Below the pieces are notes generated by a model. That model saw only the letters and a program-made list of their open reading frames with translations. It did no database searches and was not told the DNA's origin. DNA of 64,000 bases from CAZAAW01 sp964483325 (GTDB lineage: Bacteria; Pseudomonadota; Alphaproteobacteria; Rhizobiales; Kaistiaceae), in the NCBI GenBank assembly GCA_964483325.1, contig CAZAAW010000001.1:62001-126000 (forward strand), written 5' to 3'. Position 1 is the stretch's first letter; each line of letters starts with the position of its first letter. Below, piece after piece: positions 25,348-32,965 of the stretch. The translations under genes were made by a program, and so were the position numbers.

Positions 25348-25728
25348 TTGTCTCGCACCGGCTGCCAGGGGCAGACCGGCTCCAAAAGGAAGCGCAAAGG
25401 CGGCGGTGGCCGCGTCGCTTCAGAGCTGAGAGGGAAGCTGGCTGTTCCGGCCGGATGATGGCCGGATGGTCGGACCTAGACGGCCGACACGCCGGGGACG
25501 ACGAGCACGAGCATCAATGCCATGAAGTCCTCCCGGCGAGAGTGAAAGCCGCCGACCCAATACCGGCCTTGGCACCGCTTGGCAAGCGGCAGATGCTGCG
25601 CCGACCGGCAGCGAGGCGGAAAATCCGGGGTGCCGCCGCCATAAATGCTGTGCTTGCCTGAGAAAACGAATAGGGTGCGGCCATACCCTCTCGGCCTGCC
25701 AAGGCCTCGCTTTCCAGGGAGACAATGC
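25348..25728. other. Intergenic region between ABC exporter and type III PKS
   Basis: 381 bases serving as the divergent promoter region. Apart from the 15-codon frame at 25476-25523, I see no convincing gene. It includes repeated GGCCGGATG-like words near 25449-25467. Confidence 0.5.
25476..25523 (-). CDS. Possible 15-residue leader peptide
   Basis: MALMLVLVVPGVSAV followed by TAG, preceded by GGGAGGA with a 5-base spacer to ATG 25523. It ends about 130 bases upstream of the ABC exporter start on the same strand. The strength of the ribosome site and the hydrophobic sequence suggest a translated leader, perhaps for attenuation. No competing stem pair was identified. Confidence 0.3.
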   Translation of the reverse strand: MALMLVLVVPGVSAV

Positions 25729-26826
25729 ATGCTCAATGAAGTGGCGAGGGCCCGGCCCGCCCGCCTCGATTCCGCGATCGACGTCGAAATTCTCAGCGTC
25801 GCCACAGCCGTTCCGGAGCACGTCGTCACCCAGACCGATATCGGCGAGCGCGCCCGGCGCATCTCGCCCCAGTTCGCCCACATGGAAAGCCTCTTCGCCA
25901 ACACCGGCATCAGCCGGCGCTACGCCGTCGAACCGGCCGAATGGTATCTGGAGCCGCGCAGCTGGGTGGAGCGCACGGCGTCCTACCAGAAGCATGCGCT
26001 CGACCTGCTGGCGCGGGTGGCGCAGGACGCCGTCGACGCTGCCGGCCTGCGCCTGTCCGATATCGACGGCATGGTCGTCAACACCATCACCGGGCTGGCG
26101 GTGCCGAGCCTCGACGCCATGCTGATGAACCGGCTCGACTTCAATCCCGCCGTCGAGCGCATCCCGATCTTCGGTCTCGGCTGCGGCGGCGGGGTAGGCG
26201 GGCTGTCGCGCGCCACGCGGCTGGCACAGGCCATCCCGAACGGCAATGTCCTGTTCCTGACGGTCGATCTCTGCTCGCTCTGCCTGCGCATCAACGACCC
26301 CGGCATTGCCATGTTCGTCGCCGCCGCGCTGTTCGGCGACGGTGCCGCCGCGGTGGTCCTGCACAATGCCAGCGGCGAGGCCGGCCGCAATCCCGAGGCG
26401 CGGGCCCGCATCCTGGCGGTTGGTGATCATTTCTGGCGCGAGACCGAGCACATCATGGGCTGGTCGGTCGAGAATGACGGCTTCGGCGTTGTCCTCAGCC
26501 CGGAGCTGCCGATGCTGATGCGCGAGCGGCTGGGCGAGGCGGTCGAAGGCTTCCTGCGCCGCAACGGCATCGAGCAGTCCGAGTTCAAGGGCTATCTCCT
26601 CCATCCCGGCGGGCGGAAGGTGCTGGAGGCGGCGCAGAAGGTGCTGCAGATCACGCCGCAGGATGTCGGCGACTCGTGGGACGTCCTGCGCGACTTCGGC
26701 AACATGTCGTCGGTGACGGCAATGTTCATCCTCAACCAGGCGATCCGCCGCGGGGCGGAAGGACGGCACCTGCTGGCGGCCTTCGGGCCAGGCTTCTCCG
26801 CCTATTTCATGGCGCTGGACCTCTGA
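25729..26826 (+). CDS. Type III polyketide synthase
   Basis: 365 residues of the chalcone/stilbene synthase fold. The catalytic triad is visible: Cys 152 (FGLGCGGGVGG), His 292 (YLLHPGGRKVL) and Asn 325 (DFGNMSS). Such enzymes extend acyl-CoA starters with malonyl-CoA; bacterial members often make alkylresorcinols or alkylpyrones from long-chain acyl-CoA. An isoprenylcysteine-methyltransferase-like gene at 28918 recalls the SrsA-SrsB and BpsA-BpsB pairs that make methylated phenolic lipids. ATG 25729 follows AGGGAGA. A bidirectional terminator lies after the stop. Confidence 0.93.
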   Translation: MLNEVARARPARLDSAIDVEILSVATAVPEHVVTQTDIGERARRISPQFAHMESLFANTGISRRYAVEPAEWYLEPRSWVERTASYQKHALDLLARVAQDAVDAAGLRLSDIDGMVVNTITGLAVPSLDAMLMNRLDFNPAVERIPIFGLGCGGGVGGLSRATRLAQAIPNGNVLFLTVDLCSLCLRINDPGIAMFVAAALFGDGAAAVVLHNASGEAGRNPEARARILAVGDHFWRETEHIMGWSVENDGFGVVLSPELPMLMRERLGEAVEGFLRRNGIEQSEFKGYLLHPGGRKVLEAAQKVLQITPQDVGDSWDVLRDFGNMSSVTAMFILNQAIRRGAEGRHLLAAFGPGFSAYFMALDL

Positions 26827-26847
26827 GGTTTTCGGAGGGCTGAGACG

Positions 26848-26873
26848 AAAAAGGGCGCCTCGGGCGCCTTTTT
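26848..26873. terminator. Bidirectional intrinsic terminator
   Basis: AAAAA, a GC-rich stem with one bulged G, a TCG loop and TTTTT form an A-stem-T structure at 26848-26873, between the stops of the convergent PKS gene and the gene at 26895. It can terminate both strands. Confidence 0.85.
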
Positions 26874-26894
26874 GTTGCGGTCTGCCGGACGAGG

Positions 26895-28358
26895 TCAGTT
26901 CTGCGCTTCGTCGGGGGCCGTCACGTAGATCGCGAAGCGGAAAGCCGGCAGGTCCTCGCCGGGATGGTCGTCGGCATAGGTGAGCTGCGGGATGCGGAAA
27001 TTGTTGGGCCGGCTTTCCTTGCCCTTGTAGATGCCGGGATAGAGATCGACGAAGTGCCAGCCCGGCTCGCCCGAGGCGACGAGATGCACCGTGATGTCGC
27101 CCTGGCTGTTGAAGCCGCAGGCATAGCCCAGATAAGCGTTGTCGTAGTTGATGTGGTAGATGTTGGCCGTCTCGGTCCAGCCGACGCCCTTGACGTTGAC
27201 CGTGATGGTGGTCCCCGCCGGTACGCGCTGCTGCTCGAAGGAGACAGCGCTCGGCGTCACCCAGAAGCTCCCGGCCAGTTCCTTGTCGCCCGCCGTCACG
27301 GAGAGGTCGTGCGCCCCGCCGAGATCGTCTGGCACGGCAAAGGCGAAGCGCGCCTTGCCGTCCGCGCCGGCGGCCGCCTCGGCGACGACCGACAGGCGCT
27401 TCTCCCAGCTGTTCTGGGCGATGCGGTTGCCCGTCACCGTGCTCCAGTTGAGCGCATAGGTCTTCCCGGATTCAAGGCCGCTGGCCTCGACCGTGACGGG
27501 CGTGCCGACGCCGGCGAAGGGGGGCGTGACGACAAGATCGCCGGCCGGCGGCAGGCCGCGGACCGTCGCCTGCAGCTGCGCCTCCGGCGCCGGCGGCAGC
27601 ACGGCATCGCCGGCGGTGATCTCGAATTCGGCATGCGGCCGCGGCCGGTCCGGATAGGGATTCTGTTCCGGGTTGAGATAGGGGAAGGTGAAGACGCCGT
27701 GCACCATGCGCAGGACATGCGTGCCGACGGCGCCGGTCGCCGGAATGGTGAAGCGGGCCGAGCCGGCCGTCGCGACGGCCGAGGTCCAGCCGGTGAAGCT
27801 GTTGTCGTAGACCAGCATCCAGCTGTTCTCGAGATCGCGCCAGCCGATGCCCTTGATCTCGATAGTCATCGGCGTGCCGACCGGACCGCGCTCCGGCGTC
27901 ACCTTCATGGAAAGGTCGATGGTGAAGCCGGTCTGGGTCAGCAGCCGGTCGCCCTGCTGGATGACGATGTCGTGCTGGAAGCCGAAATCCTCCGGCACGA
28001 CGAAATCGGCGCTGAAGGCGCCGGTCGCGTCGGTGTGGACCGTGGCGATCCGATAGGCGACGGGTGTGTATTCGCGGCCGTGATACTCGCCGTCCTCGGT
28101 CTTCCAGGCGCCCTTCATGGTGCGCCAGACGAGGTCCAGCTCGGCGTCGGCGGGCAGGGCCTTGCCGGAAATGCTGACCGGCGTGCCGACCGGGCCGTTT
28201 TCCGGCGCGGCTGCCAGCGTCCCGACGAAGCCGTTCGAGGCTTCGGTGATGGCGACTTCGGGGCCTAGCGCCGATGCTGGTGCAAGCGACGCTGCGGAAG
28301 CGGCGGCGGGCATCAGCACAAGGGCAAACAGCAGGCCGACAGACCAGCCGTGGCGCAT
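26895..28358 (-). CDS. Secreted protein with duplicated A-B beta-domain pairs
   Basis: 487 residues with a signal peptide (VGLLFALVLMPAAASAAS). The mature protein is four beta-rich modules in A-B-A-B order. A modules (about 54-150 and 280-370) share GVGTPV-type openings and a VPxDxGxxHDxxxxxGD motif. B modules (about 157-250 and 378-480) share TxxxKGxGW, YDN[SA][FY]xG and GxHxxxxxxGxY patterns. This is an internal duplication of an Ig/IPT-like pair. The function is unknown; a binding or wall-structural role is plausible. It lies two bases after the gene at 28361, so they are co-transcribed. Confidence 0.8.
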   Translation of the reverse strand: MRHGWSVGLLFALVLMPAAASAASLAPASALGPEVAITEASNGFVGTLAAAPENGPVGTPVSISGKALPADAELDLVWRTMKGAWKTEDGEYHGREYTPVAYRIATVHTDATGAFSADFVVPEDFGFQHDIVIQQGDRLLTQTGFTIDLSMKVTPERGPVGTPMTIEIKGIGWRDLENSWMLVYDNSFTGWTSAVATAGSARFTIPATGAVGTHVLRMVHGVFTFPYLNPEQNPYPDRPRPHAEFEITAGDAVLPPAPEAQLQATVRGLPPAGDLVVTPPFAGVGTPVTVEASGLESGKTYALNWSTVTGNRIAQNSWEKRLSVVAEAAAGADGKARFAFAVPDDLGGAHDLSVTAGDKELAGSFWVTPSAVSFEQQRVPAGTTITVNVKGVGWTETANIYHINYDNAYLGYACGFNSQGDITVHLVASGEPGWHFVDLYPGIYKGKESRPNNFRIPQLTYADDHPGEDLPAFRFAIYVTAPDEAQN

Positions 28359-28360
28359 GA

Positions 28361-28810
28361 TTACTGCGCTGCGACGACGGTGAGCTGCGACGGCGGCACC
28401 TCGAACGGCGTGAAGGTCGCGGTGTTGCCGGCCTGGTCGGTCGCGGTGATCTTGTAGGTGAAGGAGCCCGTCGGATAGTCCTCGGGAACGACCCAGCCGA
28501 ACGTCCAGTACTTGGCGATCGGCTGCTCCGGCGGATGCTCGCCGAAATGCGCCGGCAGCTTGGTGCCGTCCGCCAGCTCAATCTCGACGCTGGTCAGCTT
28601 GTCGTCGCCGAGCTGCTCGCCGGTCTTGGTGTCGAGGACGCGGACGCGGAAGACGATCGTGTCGTTCCGCTTGAACTGGCTGCTGAGAACGCACTGGCCG
28701 CCCATGACGGTATCCGCCTGGATGACCAGCGGCAGTTCTTCAGCAAAGGATGGAGAAACGGCAAAAACACCGCCGATGACAGCAGCGGCGGCGAAATACT
28801 TCTTGAGCAT
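28361..28810 (-). CDS. Small secreted partner protein
   Basis: 149 residues with a signal peptide (KKYFAAAAVIGGVFAVSPSFA). The mature domain is beta-rich, with one cysteine (MGGQCVLSSQF), an FRVRVLDTKTG strand and a WVVPEDYPTGSFTYKITATD segment that resembles the VPEDFG motif in the larger downstream protein. It may be a single-module relative. ATG 28810 has GGGGGA six bases upstream, so the TTG at 28816 is rejected. Not recognised as a named family. Confidence 0.75.
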   Translation of the reverse strand: MLKKYFAAAAVIGGVFAVSPSFAEELPLVIQADTVMGGQCVLSSQFKRNDTIVFRVRVLDTKTGEQLGDDKLTSVEIELADGTKLPAHFGEHPPEQPIAKYWTFGWVVPEDYPTGSFTYKITATDQAGNTATFTPFEVPPSQLTVVAAQ

Positions 28811-28917
28811 GATCAATCCCCCAGAGTGGACGGCCGAGACGCTACGCCTGCGATCAGCATGCTACAAGACATCGGCAGGCTGGCGTCAGGAATTTTTCGT
28901 CTGCCGCAGACCGATCA

Positions 28918-29445
28918 TCATGCCGCCGCGGCCGCCGTGCGCCGGGCAGCCAGCGTCTGCTCTTCGAGCCGCTGCTTGTAGAGAATAACGGCGCCGATGA
29001 TGAACCCCATGATGATGCCGAGCGCATACTGGGCGAACGCCATCGGCAGCACGACGGTCTCGGCGATCACCACCAGGTAATTCGGGTGCCGGACATAGCG
29101 GTAGGGGCCGGTCCTGACGATCGGCTCGCCGTCACGGACGATGATGCGGTGCGTCCAGTAGGGGCCGAGGCTGCTGATGATCCAGTAGCGGGCGACCTGC
29201 AGCAGGACATACAGCACCGCCGCCGGCCATATCACCGGCGCCGCCGACGGGATGAGGAAGTAGATGCTGGCGATCCAGGCGAGGTGCGTCACGGCGACGA
29301 CAGGATAGTAGTCGCGGCCGGCTTCATGGGCGCCGGCCTTGAGCGCGCGGCGTGTATTGATTGTCGAATAGACTTCTTCGGCGGCCCGTTGGATGAGGAT
29401 GATCACCGCCACGATCTGCGGCACGCCGAAGAGGCTGTCAGGCAT
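28918..29445 (-). CDS. Isoprenylcysteine carboxyl methyltransferase-like membrane enzyme
   Basis: 175 residues with four to five TM helices. The C-terminal signature of the ICMT/phospholipid methyltransferase family is clear: GPYRYVRHPNYLVVIAE, with the conserved R-HPNY used for SAM binding. Homologues encoded beside type III PKS genes (SrsB, BpsB/YpbQ) O-methylate alkylresorcinols or alkylpyrones. Here the PKS is 2 kb away on the other strand, with two secreted-protein genes between, so this role is inferred from neighbourhood. The start at ATG 29445 is uncontested. Confidence 0.87.
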   Translation of the reverse strand: MPDSLFGVPQIVAVIILIQRAAEEVYSTINTRRALKAGAHEAGRDYYPVVAVTHLAWIASIYFLIPSAAPVIWPAAVLYVLLQVARYWIISSLGPYWTHRIIVRDGEPIVRTGPYRYVRHPNYLVVIAETVVLPMAFAQYALGIIMGFIIGAVILYKQRLEEQTLAARRTAAAAA

Positions 29446-29516
29446 GAAAGGTTGATCCCGCTGCTGTGGCCCGTGCGGGTTGATAGCATCGTTTGCCGCC
29501 TGCGGCAGCTTCGCCG

Positions 29517-30158
29517 TCAGCGGAAGGTGAAGACCGAACTCGGCCGCGGAGCCCTGGCTTCGACCTCGCCGACATCCGGCACCGCGTAGTCGGCGATGGC
29601 TGCGAGACGATCGGCCGGAAGATGGGCGCGATGCGGGTCGCCGACGAAGACCTCCAGCCCCGCCGCCAGACAGCGGTCGAGGAACCTCGTCACCCGTTCC
29701 GCCAGCGCGGCTTCGTAGAACAGGTCGCCGACCAGGACGACATCGACGTCGGGAGCGGGACCGCCGGTCATGTCGCCGGCGGCGACAGCGAGCGTGACGT
29801 CGTTAGCCTTGGCGTTCAGCGGGATGGCGGCGAGCGCGAAAGGGTCGATGTCGGCGGCCGTCACCGCGCCGGCGCCGGCGCGCGCCGCGGCGATCCCGAC
29901 AAGGCCGGAGCCGGCGCCGAGATCGAGAATGCGCCGCCCGGCGACCAGCGCCGGCCTGTCGAGGACATGGCGCGCCAATGCCAGCCCACCGGCCCAGGGG
30001 AACGCCCAATAGGGCGGCGGAGGATCGTCGGCATAGGCCTCGACCAGCCGCCACAGCCCGGTCGCCTGGTGCGCGGTATAGAGCCGGATCTCCGGGATGG
30101 AGGGGACAGGCACAAGACGGGTGTGCTGCGTGATGAACGCGACAGGATCGATCGCCAT
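29517..30158 (-). CDS. Protein lysine methyltransferase-like (COG3897/METTL20-like)
   Basis: 213 residues with a seven-beta-strand methyltransferase fold: PPYWAFPWAGGLALARH, motif I ILDLGAGSGLVGIAAARAGA, VTAADIDPFALAAI and a DLFYE motif after DVVLVGD. This set (WAFPWAGG plus DLFYE) is that of ETF-beta lysine methyltransferases, which methylate the beta subunit of electron-transfer flavoprotein in alphaproteobacteria and mitochondria. The substrate assignment is from family only. Confidence 0.85.
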   Translation of the reverse strand: MAIDPVAFITQHTRLVPVPSIPEIRLYTAHQATGLWRLVEAYADDPPPPYWAFPWAGGLALARHVLDRPALVAGRRILDLGAGSGLVGIAAARAGAGAVTAADIDPFALAAIPLNAKANDVTLAVAAGDMTGGPAPDVDVVLVGDLFYEAALAERVTRFLDRCLAAGLEVFVGDPHRAHLPADRLAAIADYAVPDVGEVEARAPRPSSVFTFR

Positions 30159-30243
30159 GCCGGCTCCTCCAGGCTCCGTCGCGACACCGCGTCGTTGCGG
30201 CAGGGGGCGATACGCCGCCCGCGCGCTGGATCGTTGAAGTAAT

Positions 30244-30320
30244 TGGCGACCCCGGCAGGATTCGAACCTGCGACCAACAGCTTAGAAGGCTGCTGCTCTA
30301 ATCCTCTGAGCTACGGGGCC
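30244..30320 (-). tRNA. tRNA-Arg (TCT)
   Basis: 77 bases on the minus strand forming a full cloverleaf: acceptor GGCCCCG with CGGGGTC, D-arm GCTC/GAGC, anticodon stem GCAGC/GCTGT with loop CTTCTAA (anticodon TCT), T-arm GCAGG-TTCGAAT-CCTGC and encoded CCA. Confidence 0.97.
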
Positions 30321-30352
30321 GAAGGCGCGTTGAGGCCGGTCTTACCGGGATC

Positions 30353-30658
30353 CTAGTGCGTCCACGGCGTCTGGCGTGCCGAACTGAAGTTTTCGGCATA
30401 GGAAACCGCCCGGATATCACGCTCATGCTCGCGATCGACGCGATAGGGGATGCCCTTGCGCTCGGCATAGGCGATGGCCTGTTCGCGCGTCGGGAAGGCG
30501 AGCCGGATCTGCCGGTTCATGTCCGCCGAGGAGGTATAACCCATCAGCGGCTCGACCGTCGGCGCGACCTCCGGATCGTAGACGAGCATCCAGCGCTCCG
30601 TCTTGCCGCGGCCGGATTGCATCGCTGTTTTTGCGGGCCGGTAAATGCGTGCGACCAT
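30353..30658 (-). CDS. ETC complex I subunit (NDUFS4-like)
   Basis: 101 residues matching PF04800: VARIYRPAKTAMQSG, WMLVYDP, GYTSSADMNRQIRLAFPTREQAIAYAERKGIPY and the C-terminal SYAENF with a nearby TPWTH end. It is the bacterial counterpart of the 18 kDa accessory subunit of mitochondrial NADH dehydrogenase, found only in alphaproteobacteria. It sits between two tRNA genes on the same strand. ATG 30658 gives the standard length. Confidence 0.92.
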   Translation of the reverse strand: MVARIYRPAKTAMQSGRGKTERWMLVYDPEVAPTVEPLMGYTSSADMNRQIRLAFPTREQAIAYAERKGIPYRVDREHERDIRAVSYAENFSSARQTPWTH

Positions 30659-30692
30659 GGTCCTGCTGCTGGTCCAGTAAACGCTGCCAGCC

Positions 30693-30769
30693 TGGTCGGG
30701 GCAGCAGGATTCGAACCTGCGACCCTCTGCTCCCAAAGCAGATGCGCTACCAGACTGCGCTATGCCCCG
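30693..30769 (-). tRNA. tRNA-Pro (TGG)
   Basis: 77 bases on the minus strand: acceptor CGGGGCA/TGCCCCG, anticodon stem-loop CTGCT-TTGGGAG-CAG with anticodon TGG, T-arm GCAGG-TTCGAAT-CCTGC and encoded CCA. It lies 34 bases upstream of the NDUFS4-like gene. Confidence 0.96.
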
Positions 30770-30995
30770 ATAGGCGGCAAACCTAAGCTTCTCTAAGTGT
30801 TCCGGCCAGGGATTGCAAGGGACGCGCCCCGAGCCAAAAGGCCACGGCGACGCCTGCTGGTGTGGCTGGCGCTCGCCCGGATCAGCGGAAATCCGGGCAC
30901 GCTTCTGATGCTTCCGCAGCCGGGCGGGGGCGCCAGTGAACGCTCTCTGCCTCCTGCGACTTATAGCGGGAGCACTGCTGGCAGGAGCGACGCAG

Positions 30996-31499
30996 ATGAA
31001 GACCGCGCAGAAACAACGATCCTCGACCTCGCGCGACCGCGGCACGGAACGGACGCCGCCGTCGGCCGGCTCGCGTTCGATCTGGAGACGCTACTCCTTC
31101 GCATGGGTGACCGGGGCGTTCTTTCTACTGTCGCTGGCCGGCCATTTTCTCTTTTCTTGGTTTGCCTTCGTCAACGAACAAACCGAGCACGGCGCTCCGG
31201 TCCGGTTCGGTGAATATGCCGTCGTGGTGGCGCGGGACACCCTGGAGAACTGGCAATCGGAATTCCTGCAGTTGATCTGGCAGGTCGCCGGGCTGGCGAT
31301 GTTCCTCTACATCGGCTCGCCGCAATCGAAGGAGGGCGACGACCGCGTCGAGGCAAAGATCGACGAGCTGCTTCGGCGCATCGACCCGTCGCATGCCGAG
31401 CGCGTGATCGCTGCTCTCGACGAAGAATATGGCGGCCGGCACACCGACGAGCGCTATCAGCGGCTCCGTGCCGAAGAAATGGCCGACAGGCAGCGCTGA
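30996..31499 (+). CDS. DUF6766 family membrane protein
   Basis: 167 residues: a basic Ser/Thr-rich N-terminus, a TM helix at about 35-57 (FAWVTGAFFLLSLAGHFLFSW) and a second at about 90-110. Conserved blocks are NEQTEHG, RFGEY, and ENWQSEFLQL. This pattern is that of DUF6766, small membrane proteins of unknown function. The C-terminal tail is charged and cytoplasmic. ATG 30996 follows AGGAG by eight bases, which fixes it over an in-frame ATG at 30936. Confidence 0.8.
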   Translation: MKTAQKQRSSTSRDRGTERTPPSAGSRSIWRRYSFAWVTGAFFLLSLAGHFLFSWFAFVNEQTEHGAPVRFGEYAVVVARDTLENWQSEFLQLIWQVAGLAMFLYIGSPQSKEGDDRVEAKIDELLRRIDPSHAERVIAALDEEYGGRHTDERYQRLRAEEMADRQR

Positions 31500-31602
31500 C
31501 GACGGCAGGGAACTCTTGCGAGCGCCGCGGGCTTGAGCAGTCGGCAGCGTCCTCCTGCCCCGGAGGCGCGGCCGGACGTGCAACTGCCAACAGGAGGTTC
31601 CG

Positions 31603-31770
31603 ATGACCGACCTGACCAGCCTGCCTCTGGTCATCGTGGCGATCGCCTTTGTCGCGATCGCCGTGGCGATGGCCTACGGCACGATCGTCGCCTCGCGCCG
31701 GCGCTACTCGCGGCGCGGTGCTGAAGCGCTGCAGCGGGCGGTGGAGCGGAATTACCGCGAACAGGACTGA
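31603..31770 (+). CDS. Small single-TM protein, 55 residues
   Basis: One TM helix (LPLVIVAIAFVAIAVAMAYG) near the N-terminus, then a short basic cytoplasmic tail (ASRRRYSRRGAEALQRAVERN). AGGAGG lies five bases upstream of ATG 31603, a near-perfect ribosome site, so it is probably expressed. It follows the DUF6766 gene by about 100 bases. No family recognised. Confidence 0.65.
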   Translation: MTDLTSLPLVIVAIAFVAIAVAMAYGTIVASRRRYSRRGAEALQRAVERNYREQD

Positions 31771-31798
31771 TGCAGTGGCGCCAGCCAACGCGCTGTAG

Positions 31799-32965
31799 TC
31801 AGCCCTTCCGGCCGCGCGAAGCCGCCAGAAGGACGAGAGAGCCCAGGATGGCCGAACATAGCGAGCCGAGAAGGACGCCGACCTTCAGTTCCGTTTCGAG
31901 CTCGTGCGCTGAAGGGAAGGAGAGGAGGCCGATGAACAGGCTCATGGTGAAGCCGATGCCGCAGAGGATCGCGACGCCATAGACCTGAAGCCAGCTTGCG
32001 GCCTCCGGCCTCGCCGTCAGCCGAAGGCTCGTCGTGATGAGGATGGCAGAGAAGACGCCGACCTGCTTGCCGATGAAGAGGCCGGCCGCAACCCCCAGCG
32101 TCACTGGCGCCAGAAGCAGGCTCCAGTTCATGCCGCCGAGGGCGACGCCGGCATTGGCGAAGCCGAAGAGCGGCACGATGAGAAACCCCACCCACGGATT
32201 GAGCGCTTCCTCGAGGCGGTGCAGGGGCGAGTCCGCGCTCCTGCCGGAGTCCGCGCGCAGCGGAATGGCCAGGGCAAGCGCCACACCAGCGACGGTGGCG
32301 TGGACGCCTGATCGCAGCACGAAGAACCAGAGGACGACGCCGAGAACGAGATAGATCGTCAGGCGGCGGAGGCCGAGGCGGTTGAGGAGCAGCAGCCCGG
32401 CAAAGAGAAGAACGGCAAGGCCGAGCCAGAGCGCCGAGATCGTGTCGGTATAGAAGATGGCGATGATCGCCACCGCGCCGAGATCGTCAAGGATGGCGAG
32501 GGCCGTCAGGAAGACCTTAAGCGAGACGGGAACCCGGCTGCCGAGCAGGGCGAGCACGCCCAGCGCGAAGGCGATGTCGGTCGCCGTCGGGATCGCCCAC
32601 CCGCGCAGCGTCGCCGGAGAAGCGGCATTGATCGCGACATAGATGAGCGCCGGCGCCACCATGCCGCCGGCCGCGGCAATGCCCGGCAGGATGCGGCGCG
32701 GCCAGGTCGAGAGCTGGCCTTCCAGGAGCTCGCGCTTGATCTCCAGCCCGACGAGCAGGAAGAACACCGCCATCAGGGCATCGTTGATCCAGTGGAGAAC
32801 CGAGAGGCCGGCCAGATCGATCTCCAGCACCGCGAAATAGTCCGGGGCGAGGGCGGAATTGGCGATCAGCAGCGCCAGCACCGCTGCCGCCATGAGGATC
32901 ACGCCGCCGCCGGCTTCGCTGGCGAGCAGCGAGCGCAGGGCCGAGAAGGGCCGTCGCCGGCTCAT
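31799..32965 (-). CDS. nhaA: Na+/H+ antiporter NhaA
   Basis: 388 residues and about 11-12 TM helices. Family motifs: LLVGLEIKRELLEGQLS, PTATDIAFALGVLALLG (with the transport aspartates in the ALAILDDLGAVAIIAIFYT segment) and GFANAGV. It exchanges Na+ for H+ to maintain pH and sodium balance. ATG 32965 overlaps the recQ stop in ATGA, so the two are co-translated, an odd pairing of functions. Confidence 0.95.
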   Translation of the reverse strand: MSRRRPFSALRSLLASEAGGGVILMAAAVLALLIANSALAPDYFAVLEIDLAGLSVLHWINDALMAVFFLLVGLEIKRELLEGQLSTWPRRILPGIAAAGGMVAPALIYVAINAASPATLRGWAIPTATDIAFALGVLALLGSRVPVSLKVFLTALAILDDLGAVAIIAIFYTDTISALWLGLAVLLFAGLLLLNRLGLRRLTIYLVLGVVLWFFVLRSGVHATVAGVALALAIPLRADSGRSADSPLHRLEEALNPWVGFLIVPLFGFANAGVALGGMNWSLLLAPVTLGVAAGLFIGKQVGVFSAILITTSLRLTARPEAASWLQVYGVAILCGIGFTMSLFIGLLSFPSAHELETELKVGVLLGSLCSAILGSLVLLAASRGRKG

